A stretch of 64,000 bases of DNA, from NCBI RefSeq assembly GCF_900115075.1, contig NZ_FOVG01000001.1, forward strand, positions 1,550,001 to 1,614,000, in the 5' to 3' direction. The notes below the pieces were generated by a model that was given only the letters and a program-made list of their open reading frames with translations, did no database searches and was not told the DNA's origin. Below, piece after piece: positions 49,911-60,500 of this stretch. Numbering within the stretch: the stretch's first letter is position 1; each line of letters opens with the position of its first letter. This DNA is from Candidatus Pantoea varia (lineage in GTDB: Bacteria > Pseudomonadota > Gammaproteobacteria > Enterobacterales > Enterobacteriaceae). The position numbers were made by a program, and so were the translations under genes.

Positions 49911-50414
49911 CTATATACTATTAATTGCTGGCAACTGTGCTAAAACCGCACTAACAACACCCCTGCTAAAAATAGCTTTTCGAACTGTCTTACCGTAATC
50001 AGGACTATATATAAGATATTCCTCATCGTTATCTTTCGGGTAATAAAAAAGGTAAAAACCTGCATCAACAACCTCTAAGGGGCTTAAAAAAACCCCTATT
50101 TTTTCCATATCAGGAAGTTCAAAATCATCCGGATCGCTATCAATTATCATTCCATGTGAATGCGCTAAGGTTGCAAATAACATTTCGTCATTCATTGTTA
50201 AATCCAAGCCTTTACTCAGACAATCAATGATTTCTTGATAGCTATCCTTCAAATAACCAATAGCCATTGTCAATGTGTAATTAGAACCCTTTGATGGATA
50301 TATTTTATCCTCAATAAAAAACAAGAAAATACCATGCTTCCAATATCCATCAGCTGTTTCTTCTAATAGGTCATAGAAGATAGAAAATTCGTAAGGCTTT
50401 CCATAAATCATCAT
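49911..50414 (-). CDS. Imm42-like immunity protein of first orphan module
   Basis: This 167-residue protein starts with ATG overlapping the toxin TGA by four bases, the classic toxin–immunity arrangement. The opening IYGKPYEFSIFYDLLEE, followed by WKHGIFLFFIEDKIYPS, resembles the Imm42 family. It is AT-rich, unlike the GC-rich scaffold upstream. It should neutralise the unassigned toxin tip ending at 50411. The family call is by pattern only. Confidence 0.7.
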   Translation of the reverse strand: MMIYGKPYEFSIFYDLLEETADGYWKHGIFLFFIEDKIYPSKGSNYTLTMAIGYLKDSYQEIIDCLSKGLDLTMNDEMLFATLAHSHGMIIDSDPDDFELPDMEKIGVFLSPLEVVDAGFYLFYYPKDNDEEYLIYSPDYGKTVRKAIFSRGVVSAVLAQLPAINSI

Positions 50415-53400
50415 TTACCCTTTAACTGTTTGATTTCTTTGTTGAAGGAACCAAGTTCTCTGTTACCTAATTTATTTTTAGTATCGCCAGTACTACCACT
50501 CCAGTGGAAGATACCTGAGCCATCTTTATTCGTGTTAAAAAATCTATGTATATTTCCATTTTGATCTATAGATAATCTTATCTTCGGATCTTTAGTTGCA
50601 ACTGAGTGTTCAAAGAGCTCAAAAGAGTTCCTCGGCTCAATACCTGCGTCAGGTCTGAATCCTTGAGCACCCGGAGTGTGCTTAGTATTAGATTCAACTT
50701 TTAAGCCATTGCTTGCTGTGGTTGATTCAGGAATAGGTAGCCTGTTATCTCTACCTTCAGCCAGATAAGCTAAATCATCCTTATTCTGTTCAGGAATAGG
50801 CGTAACCGAGGTATTGCCTCCCGTATCAGGCATACCATCCGTATTTCCGGTATTGCTGGATCCCTGCTCACCAGACTGATCCGGCGTGATCAGCGGAGTT
50901 CCCTTATTCTCATCCTGCGCCGGATTGACCAGCTTACCACCCGTCAAATCATCATTAACCGGTACGGTTTCGGTTTTGCTGCCTGCTCCGTTCGTGTGCT
51001 GCTGTGCCGTAACCACAGCCATTATCACACAGCTGGTATTCGCCAGGCAGGTCGCGTCCAGCCCTGCTTTTACCTTTTTGGTCAGCGCCAGTGCCGCCTG
51101 TTCATTTGCGCCGCCCTGGCCCGCTTCGGCCACTGTCGCCGCATCCAGCAACGATTTAGCCTGCATCATCTGCAACATGCCCATACTGACCATGTTATTG
51201 CTGATTTCGTTCTGGCCCGCCTGCGCTCCGGCTACTGCGTCCGCCGTAGTCTCTCCAGCCAGCCCGCCTGCCAGACCTGCCGCAACCGTTCCCAGCGCGA
51301 CCAGCGTCTGCTTCTGCTGTTCGCTCATCTGGCTTACCGGTACGTCTCCATATAGCGCGTTTTTGATGGCTTCGCCCATCGCGGCGGTGGTAGCCGCACC
51401 CGCCGCGCCCGCTGCCGCTGAATTCCCCTGTGCGGCAGCTATAACTCCGGCCACCGCAGCATGCGCCATTATACGACTGGCCTCATCCGGCGCTTTCTGC
51501 TTAATCAGTTCTGCAAGATAAGGGGCCGAACCGCCAGCCAGTGCGGCTTTCAAATCGCCCCCCGCCAGACCCTGTATCGCCGCGGTCGCCGCCTGAATAC
51601 CCTGCTGCACCGAACCGCCGGTTCCCATTCCGGTAGCCAGCATCTCCCGGTTGTACAGCGTCTGATAGACCTGTCCGGTGATGTCGGCAGTGGTCGGCTC
51701 CTGACCCGGATTCTCCCGGCGCCACTGCGCTTCGGCGTCCTTCTTCTGCTCCGGGGAGATGTTCTTCATCTTCTCAGTGGCCGCTTTGGTCGCCGTTATC
51801 TCGCCCTGCGTCCGCGCAATATCCCCCGCCTGGCTGCCGATTTCCGCCAGCAGCTGCGCCGTCTCCATCCGCCGCTGCTCTTTCTCCTTATCGAAGATTT
51901 TATCCAGCCCCGGGTTCGCACCCTCAGCGTCGCGGCTCAGGTCCGCCACCTCCTGCGTCTGCTTCGCCTTATCACGGATAACAATCGTGCCGTCGCTCAC
52001 CGCAGACTTCGTCACCGACGACGCGCTGCCGCTGCCGTTCAGCCCCGCCAGCAGGCCGTTCGCCATGTTGCCCTCAAACTGGCCGCCGATGCTGCCGCCG
52101 GTGCTCATCCCCACGCTCTGGTGCTCGGTTTTGTAGTCCGCGTGGTTCTCTATGTTGCTGAAGCCCAGCGTGCCGGTGTCGAGCCGGTTTTTATCCGCGC
52201 TGGCGGCGGAGCTGATGACCGCGCCGTTGAGCTGGGTGTGCTCACCCGCCGTCACGTCAAAGCCGCCCTTCCCGGCAAAGAGGCCGGTCTGCTCGGCCAC
52301 GCTCTGCCAGTTGCTGTGCATCTTGTCCTGGCTGAGGTTCACGCTCGCCGACCCGGTCATCGAGCCGAAGGTGAAGCTGCCGCCCGCGCTGGCGTTCTGC
52401 TGTTTACTGTCGTAGCGGTCGCTGTCCTGCTCCGAGGTCAGCGTCAGGTTGCGGCCGGTGTCGACCTTCACGCTGTCGCCGCGCACCTGCGCGCCCGTCA
52501 GCGTGGTGTCGCGCCCGGCGTTCAGGCTCAGCCCGTTGCCCGCCGTGAGTGTAGTCTCGGTGTGCGTCAGCCCGTTGCCGTTCTCGCGGCCTTTGCCCGC
52601 GTTGACGCTGGCCGAGACGCTGATGCCGTAGCCGCCCGACCCGGCGGTCAGGCCGATGCCCAGGCTGCCGCCTTTGCTGCTGTTCGTGCTGTCGGTCCGC
52701 TCGCTGTTCTGCGCCGACAGCAGGCTGATGTCGTTTTTCGCCGTCAGCCCGAGGTCGCCGCCCGCCTGCAGCTGGCTGCCCTGCACGAGGATGTCGCCCG
52801 CGCTGCCCGGCTGTGCGCCGGTGGCGGTGATGGCCAGGTTACCGCCCGCGCCCAGCGTACTGCCCTGCGCTTCGCGGCTTTCGGTGCGGGTCTCGCTTTT
52901 CGACGACTGGCTGCCGTAAGAGAGGCTGATGCCGACCGAGTTCGTGGAGCCTTCCTCATAGCCTTTGTCGCCCGGCTTCAGGCCCGCGGCGGCGTTTCTG
53001 GCGTTCGCCGCGTCGGTCTGCGCGCCGTCCATCTGGTAAGCCTGCGCGGCCTGCGCCGCCGTCAGCGCCGCTTTGGTTCCCTGCAATGCCTTCAGCCGGT
53101 CATCGCCGCTCTCATCGGCGGTGCGGGCGGTCTGCACCGCCGTGTTCAGCGCCGCGCCCACCGTGCCGGACAGCGCCAGCGTCAGCCCGCTCTGCTTCTG
53201 CTCGGTCTTCGTCAGGGCGGTGTGGCTGTTTTCGGCCGCGCTGAGGGTCACGTCGCTGCCGCTCAGGGAGAGATCTTTACCGGCGATCACGTCGCTGCCG
53301 TGCACGGTAAGCTGATTACCGGCACTGAGGGTCACGCTGCCGTCGCTGCTGCCCACCGTGCTGCCGCGGCTGAGTGTACCGCTGGCGTCGGTGCTGCTCT

Positions 53401-53953
53401 TCTGCATCGCCTGACCCACGGTGAAGCCGATGCCGCCGGTGCCCATCAGGCCCGATTTTTTCTCCTCGCGCTGATGCACTTCATCACGCGTTTCGGCCGC
53501 GGTCGTGATGCTGAGATCGCGGCCCGCGGTCAGCGCCACGTCCTGCGTACCGGCGACGTTGCCGCCGGTCACGGCAATGTCGCGGCCCGCCTGAAGCCGG
53601 ACGCTGTCACCGCTCAGTGTGGTGCCGAGCGCCTCGCTGCTGTGCAGCTCGTCGTGGGTTTCCAGGCTGCTGCCCGACAGCAGTCCTTTGCTGGACTGCT
53701 TACTGTGTTCGGTGAGATCGGTCCGGCTGTTGCCCGCGCTGAGCACGATGTCGCGCCCGGCGCTGGCGGTCAGGGCACCGCCCGCCGTGACGTCCGCGGC
53801 GGTGGCGCGGATATCCTGTCCGGCACTCAGCTGCAGCGCGCCGCCTGCGCTGATCCGTGTCCCGGCATCGCTCTGCTGTGACAGGCGACGGTAGTTATCG
53901 CTGTTCCAGCTGTCGTTTTCACTGTGCTGCGTACTGAGCATCAGCCTGCTCAA
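50411..53953 (-). pseudogene. Orphan cdiA 3' module with unassigned toxin tip
   Basis: This long displaced cdiA fragment has about 1180 codons. It starts at a junction with an IS630 remnant at 53938/53939, so the apparent ATG at 53953 is not native. The first 416 bp nearly duplicate main cdiA (58506–58921); the rest is a diverged paralogue of FHA repeats and the pretoxin region. VENN is replaced by ISNN (51194–51205). The tip after it has about 264 residues: a low-complexity linker, then GFRPDAGIEPRNSFELFEHS, HRFFN and FHWSGSTGD. I do not recognise the toxin class; a compact RNase fold is one possibility. It lacks the secretion N-terminus, so it is an orphan unless recombined. Confidence 0.8.
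53523..53938. repeat. 416-bp near-identical duplication within cdi locus, copy 1
   Basis: This block aligns without gaps, at a constant offset of 4983 bp, to 58506–58921, with only scattered substitutions. It ends sharply at 53938, where IS630-derived sequence begins. It is a ready substrate for homologous recombination that would place the orphan tip onto full-length cdiA and delete about 5 kb. Confidence 0.85.
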
Positions 53954-54213
53954 ACACCTTCAGGCCACGTATCGACGGGCAAAAACCATGAAACACAGCG
54001 CTGGCTGAAAGCACACCCAAAGTTCAGGGTTATTTACCAGCCAGTTTACTCGCCGTGGGTGAATCACGTTGAGCGGTATGGCAGGGACTTCATGACACGA
54101 TAACCCGCAACCATCAATGCCGTTCAATGAGGCAACTGCTGAAAAAGGTAAGGAACTTTATGGAAACAGTCAGCCCATTCCCCGGAGGAAAACAGGTTCA
54201 GGCAAAGGTGTAG
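53939..54213 (+). pseudogene. Decayed IS630-family transposase (C-terminal remnant)
   Basis: Plus-strand translation in two frames gives KHLQATYRRAKT, then WLKAHPKFRVIYQPVYSPW and VNHVER, and after a frameshift HDTITRNHQCRSMRQLL and KKVRNFMETVSPFPGGK ending at a stop at 54211. This is the C-terminus of an IS630-type transposase, including the catalytic Glu region (PWVNHVE). An internal deletion and a frameshift make it inactive. It lies exactly between the main cdiI and the first orphan module. Confidence 0.82.
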
Positions 54214-54238
54214 CGGTATTATGCGCAGCTATTTAGGC

Positions 54239-54544
54239 TCAGATCAGATCTTCACCATTTAACAATACAATGACATTTTCCTTACCAAGCTCATTTCTAA
54301 CCATATCGGCCATTTCATCAGTCGATATTTCTAATGCTTTATTGTTCACATCAATGTAAAAAAATGATTCAGGTTCTAAACCAAATTCATTAGATATCTC
54401 TTTATCAAAAGGTCCCAATCTTTTTGCTTTATACAAAATGTAATGTTGGGGGAATACCTTTGGATTGCTTGATAAAAGGCGATCCAAGTGAGGTTGTAGC
54501 TCAGAAACTGAAAATTTAGTGTAACACCTTATACTTATTGACAT
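54239..54544 (-). CDS. cdiI: CdiI immunity protein of the main CdiA toxin
   Basis: This 101-residue protein begins seven bases past the cdiA stop. It has no recognised motif beyond a mixed alpha/beta pattern (ISIRCYTKF…FFYIDVNNKALEI…ENVIVLL). Its size, position and weak resemblance to immunity partners of CdiA_C-type tRNA nucleases fit the toxin class encoded upstream. It is AT-rich like other cdiI genes. It should bind the CdiA-CT in the cytoplasm and protect siblings. Confidence 0.78.
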   Translation of the reverse strand: MSISIRCYTKFSVSELQPHLDRLLSSNPKVFPQHYILYKAKRLGPFDKEISNEFGLEPESFFYIDVNNKALEISTDEMADMVRNELGKENVIVLLNGEDLI

Positions 54545-54550
54545 ATTCCC

Positions 54551-57500
54551 TCACTTTACCCTAATCGCATTACCGGACTTATCGATAACAATTAGCTTAT
54601 CCATACCCAACACTGGCCATTGACTGAACTGGTTTTGTAACGCTTTCATACTCACCTTAGTATCAGAAATATTGATTACGACATTAGTAGTTTGCCCCTC
54701 ATCAATCTTTCCTTTTACTTCAGTCCAAATATTTCTAACGCTACTGGATTTGGGCGCATAGTGATCAAAAATCTCACCATTAATTCGGTAGTCTGGGTTT
54801 TTGTTTCCAGCTACAGAAGGGTTTTGTTCTACATAAAATCCTGATTGAGAAAGAATTTTAGCACTCTCATTTTCTCGGTTGAGGGAGCGAATATTTTCCT
54901 TTGTCATACCTGGTTCTATTTTCGTGACAGGCCCCGTTAAAGCCCCTTCAGACTTCGTAATCGCATTACCGATAGAAGCGGTTTGCCATATATTAGAGTT
55001 ACCCGATGACGCTATTGCGCTATCTGTCTTACCCATAACATTATTTCCAGCAACACCACCAAAGATAGCCGCTGTCCCTAAGCCAATATTCAGTGCACCT
55101 TCGCCGTAGTTGCCATCAACGACCTGGCCGATCCCAGTACCAGTTTGATACCCCCCACCGGCTGCCAGAGTAGAACGAGCAATAATCCCTGGGGCACCAG
55201 GCAAAGCGAGCAAAGCATCAGTTCCTATTGCAGCCTGACCCGATTGTACGCTGTACCCTTTCAAATAACTCAGCGCTTCGTTATACGCTTTGGTATTTCC
55301 TGTTGAGGCGACAAACGCCTTGCCTGCAACCAGTGACTGAATAGCGTCAGCCGCTTGTTTTGGGGTATATCCGTACAAAGACTGAAGTTCATAACCATAC
55401 TGGTTAAGTAATCCAGCTAGCTCTTGCTTCTGGCCTTCTGTTAGTGGTTGGCCTGATTGGAACTGCTGCAGCAATACATTGCTGGCTCGATCTTCATTCG
55501 TCAGCCTGACGATATTCTGTGAAGCTTCTAACAGGTTTTTACCGGCTTTCTGATCCTCGATGGATTTATTCAATGTTTCGGCTTTCTGCACGCTCAGGAA
55601 GTTATTCTCAACCGCATTCTTCCCCGCAATCGCGCCGCTCGTCGCCGCAGCACTGCTGTTCCCCACCATGCCGCCCGCCAGTCCTGCCGCCAGCGTACCG
55701 AGCAAGCTCAGCTGCTCGCGGTCTTCCTGTCCCAGCGCCGCTATCTTCTCTGGCGTGTCCGCGCCCCAGTACTTCTCTGCAATATAGCGTGTGGCAAGCT
55801 CGCCGCTGAACGCGCCCGCCGCACCGGCCGCCGCACTTCCCCCGGACATCTGCGATGATACCGCACCCCACACCGCATGTGCCATGGCATTGGTTGCCAC
55901 GTCAACGTTGCCGGAAGCGTCGGTCGTTTCCTTCTTAATCAGCTGAGCTGCCCACGGATTAAGGCCGCCTGCGACCGCCTGTCCTGCATTGCCGGTCACC
56001 AGACCCGTCAGGATGCTGCCGACCATCTGCGCAACCTTCTGCGACGTGCTGCCGATGCCCCACTGCTTCATCTCCGCCTGATACTCTGGCGAATCACGCA
56101 TTTTCTCCAGCCACTCTCCCCGCTGTTTTTCCGTTGCTCCGGCAGGGAGAGTCTCGGCGTTCTTCGCACTCTGCGCCTTCTCAAGCCCTTTGATATCGCC
56201 CATGGTCGTGACGATACTTGTCATCTGGCCGCTGATTTCACCGGCTAACTGAGCCGTCTGAAGCCGCTTCTGCTCTTTCTCTTTGTCAAAGATCGCACTG
56301 ATGCTGTCGTTGGCATGTTCGGTGTCACGGCTGAGGTCTGCCACATCCTGCTTCTGGTTGACCCGGTCGCGGATGATCACGGTGCCGTTTGCCACCGCCG
56401 ACTGCGTGGTGCCTTCGGCATGGCCGTTGTTGTTCAGGCCCGACAGCAGCGTGCTGGCGGCGTTGGACGCCACACTGGACAGCATCTGCGCACCCATGCC
56501 GCCACCGCTGGACAGCGCGATGGTACCGCCGCTGTGGCTGACCCTGTAGTCCGCCGCATTGCCGATATCGGTGAAGCCGAGCGTACCGGTATCCAGGCGG
56601 TTGTCTGCCGCATCGCCCTGGCTGGCAATCACTGCACCGTTCAGCTGGGTATGATTGCCGACGGTGATGTCAAAGCCGCCGTTACCGGCATAGATACCGC
56701 TCTGCTCCTGCACGCTGTCAAAGTTGCTGTGTATTTTGTCCTGGTTGACGCTGGCATAGCCGGACACCGACATTGAGCCAAAGGTAAAGCTGCCGCCCGC
56801 GCCGTAGCTGGTCTGTTTTGAATCGTAACGGTCGCTGTCCTGCTGGCTTGTGATGGTCAGATCCCGGCCCACATCCGCCGTCACCTGATTACCGCTGACC
56901 TGCGCGCCGTTGAGCGTGGTATCTCTTCCACTGTTCAGGCTTACCCTGCCGCCGCTGTCCAGGGTGGTTTCAGACCAGCGCGTACCGTTGCCGCTCTCCT
57001 TACCTTTGGCGCCGTTAACGCTGGCAAAAATGCTGATACCCGCGCTGCCCTGTCCGGCACCAAAACTGATGCCCACGCCGCCGCCGCTGCTGCTGTTTTT
57101 ACCGCTGCTTTCCTGAGTGTTGGCCGCCCCGCTCAGCACAATGTCCCTGGCAGCATTGAGGCTGCTGTCACCTGCGGCTTTCAGCTGGCTGCCGGCAATA
57201 AGAATGTCGCCGCTGTGCTCGCCACTGCCCTTACCGGCAGAGGTAATGGAGAGGTTCTTACCGGCATTGAGCGTGGATCCGGCGACGCTGTCGGACGCCT
57301 GATGCTGCTGCGATTTTGATTTCTGTGTGGTCAGGGAAAGGCTGACGCCCAGGCCGTTGTTGGGATCGGCGCTCGCTTCCGCCAGCTGCCCGCCCAGCAC
57401 GGCCTGCACGCCTGAAAGCGCGGCTTTGGTAGCCTGCAGGGCAGCAAGACGACCGTCACTCTCTTTTTTCGATGTCTGCGCCGCCGCAACCGCGTTATTA

Positions 57501-60500
57501 ATGGCTTCACCCACCACCCCGGAGAGCGCCAGCGTCAGGCCGCTTTTTTTCTGCTCAAAGAGTTCATCATGAGTCCGTTTATCATGACCCGGATCGACGA
57601 TCACGCTGTCGCCGGTAATGGCGAGGTCACGTCCCGCCACCAGATCTGAGCCGCTGACATGTGCCTGTCCGCCCGCAACAATGCTGACGTTACCGCCCGT
57701 ACTGCCCACCGTGCTGGCACTCTGGCTCTGGGTGGTGCCCTTGTCACGTAAGTCATGGACCGATTTACTGCTGCCTACCGTGATGCCGATGCCGCCGGTT
57801 CCCATCAGGCCGCTTTTCTTCGTTTCTGAGAAACGCCAGGTTGAGTCCGTATTCGTCGCAGCAACGATATCCACATTGTTACCGGCCCTGAGCGCTACAG
57901 TGCCATCGCCAACGACCTGTGAACCCTGGACAAGTAAATTGTTGCCCGCATTAAGCGTGACATTGTCGCCGCTCAGTAAGGTGCCATTTTCACGGGTGTC
58001 ACTGTCTTCGCTGATGGTATGGGTGGTCTTTTTACTCAAAAATCCTTTTTTGGTTTTGGTCTCTTCTTTGTAGGCATAATCGCTTTCAGTGGCGGTGGTC
58101 AGGCTGATGTCGCGTCCGGCACCCACTGTGATATTACCGCTGGCGGTAACCTGAGCCGCTTCACTGTTTACATCCCGGCCCGCTTTAACCGTCGTACTGC
58201 CGCCGCTGGCAATTTCATTACCCTGCTGGCGTACCGAATCATTAATCTCAACCTTCTTACCGGATTTGTAGCTATTGCCAGAACCGGTTTCAGCCGCCAG
58301 CAGATTGACGTCACGCCCCGCCTGTAGGGTGACGTCTTTGTCCGCAGCAATGCCTGCCGCCTGACTATTGAGATCGCGTCCGGCCTGAAGTGCTAAGTCT
58401 CCTCCGCTGGTCAGCGTTGTGCGATCCAGACCGGTTGAATGGGTTTCACGTTTGCCCTTCAGATCATTCAGGCTGGTGGTCGCGCTGTTGAGATTAAGAT
58501 CGTTACCCGCGGTCAGCGCCACGTCCTGCGTTCCGGCGACGTTGCTGCCGGTCACGGCAATGTCGCGACCCGCCTGAAGCCGGACGCTGTCGCCGCTCAG
58601 GGTGGTGCCGAGCGCCTCGCTGCTGTGCAGTTCGTCGTGGGTTTCCAGGCTGCTGCCCGACAGCAGTCCTTTGCTGGACTGCTTACTGTGTTCGGTGAGA
58701 TCGGTCCGGCTGTTGCCCGCGCTGAGCACGATGTCGCGTCCGGCGCTGGCGGTCAGTGTGCCGCCCGCCGTGACGTCCGCGGCGGTGGCGCGGATATCCT
58801 GTCCGGCACTCAGCTGCAGCGCGCCACCGGCGCTGATACGTGTCCCGGCATCGCTCTGCTGTGACAGGCGACGGTAGTTATCGCTGTTCCAGCTGTCGTT
58901 TTCACTGTGCTGCGTACTGAGGGTGCCGAGCGTCAGGTCATTGCCCGCCTGGATCGTCGTGGTGCTCTTCTCGCCGGCGTTGCCGATATCGCTGGCGGCC
59001 AGGGTGATGTTGCTCAGCGCGCTCAGCGTCAGCGCACCGTCGCGGCCCTGCACGTAGATACCGGCCGGACGATCGATCCAGTGGTCGGTGCCGTCGCCGC
59101 GCAGCGTTGACTGGCTGGTGATGTCGCGCCCTGCCAGCAGCGACACCTGCTTATCACCGCTGATTACGCCGCCGAGGTTAGAGATATCCTGACGGGCGGT
59201 GAGATTCACCGTGTTGCCGCTGATGTAGCCGCTGTTGGTCAGCGACTGTGCCGTCAGCTGCGTCACGTCACGACCCTGAATGGTGCCGCTGTTGGTGATG
59301 TCGTTGCGGGCATTCAGCGCCACGCTACCGCCCCCGATCAACGCGCCGTCGCCGGTTAAGTCACCCTGCTTCACCTTCGCATAGACCTGCGGCACCAGCA
59401 CGGTCTGCTGAGTGCCATCCGGCAGCGTAACGGTCTGATTCACCAGCCAGACGATATCGCTGGTGAGCAGCGCCATCTGCGCCGGGGTCAGCGCCACGCC
59501 CAGCTCCAGCTGGTACGTTTTGCCAAAGGCTACCCCATTATTCATCAGCCCGCGATACTGATCTTCATCGCTGCCATACCCGCTGATATAGCGGTTGCCG
59601 GTCAGCTGGATAATCTGATCGCGCACCAGACGCTGTTCGTAATAACCATCGCCCAGTCGCTTCAGAATCCGGCTGCTGTCGCTGGTCAGTGCATTCTGCA
59701 TATAGTCGCTGCTGAGCCACTGCTTCTGATTCACAAAGCGCGGATCGGTCTCGACCAGGTAGTGACTGTCGCTGCCGGGCTGCAACTGATAAAGGCTGTT
59801 ATCCGGCAGGCGGATATCCGGTGAGACGGCGCGGATCACTGGCGTAATGGTCTGTCCGTCGACCACCGTGGCGGGCAGCGTCAGCGAGAACTGCTGTCCG
59901 GCAGGTAACAGTAGCGGCCGGTCTTTGAGGCTGCCGAGCTTGTCCAGCGTCAGCGCACTGTCATAGCGTAGTCCGGCGGGCAGTAACGCACTGCCGCTAT
60001 CCGTGGCACTCAGCGCCACTGCCGTCACCGCCTGCTGGACGGCAGGCGCGCCGATGCTGTCAGCCTGCGCGGTAACGCCCTGCTGCTGTCGGTTGCCGGT
60101 CTGGTAGCCATTGCCCTGCGGTGCGGCGTTCGCCTGCCAGCTCAGTGTCTGCAGATCGATGGTCTCCGTCACGGGTGCCGGGCTGTAAGTTTTCTTATCT
60201 TTTCCCTGCGATGTTTCGGTTCCGCCAAACTTCTTTTTCTTCTTCTTCGCGTACCAGCGCACCGATTTGCCGTTGTCCGTGGTAACGCGCGTTCCCTTGG
60301 TGGCCTGGTTATTCAGCTCGCCTATCTGACCGCCCAGCACGGCACCCGCGACAATCTGACTGTCGTGGTTGTTGAGGTGGCCAGTGCTAAAGGTCATGTT
60401 ACCGCCCGACAGGATTTTGCCCGGATCGCTCTCTTTGATCTGGGTTTCCTTCACTACCCGGCGGTAGTCATACTCATAAAACTCGCTGCCGCTGGTGCCA

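Noticed and set aside
51461..53881. 806-codon plus-strand open frame antisense to the orphan cdiA fragment
   Set aside because: It is Arg/Ala/Val/Leu-rich low-complexity sequence with no family features, as expected from the opposite strand of GC-rich FHA repeats. The minus-strand protein is clearly CdiA.
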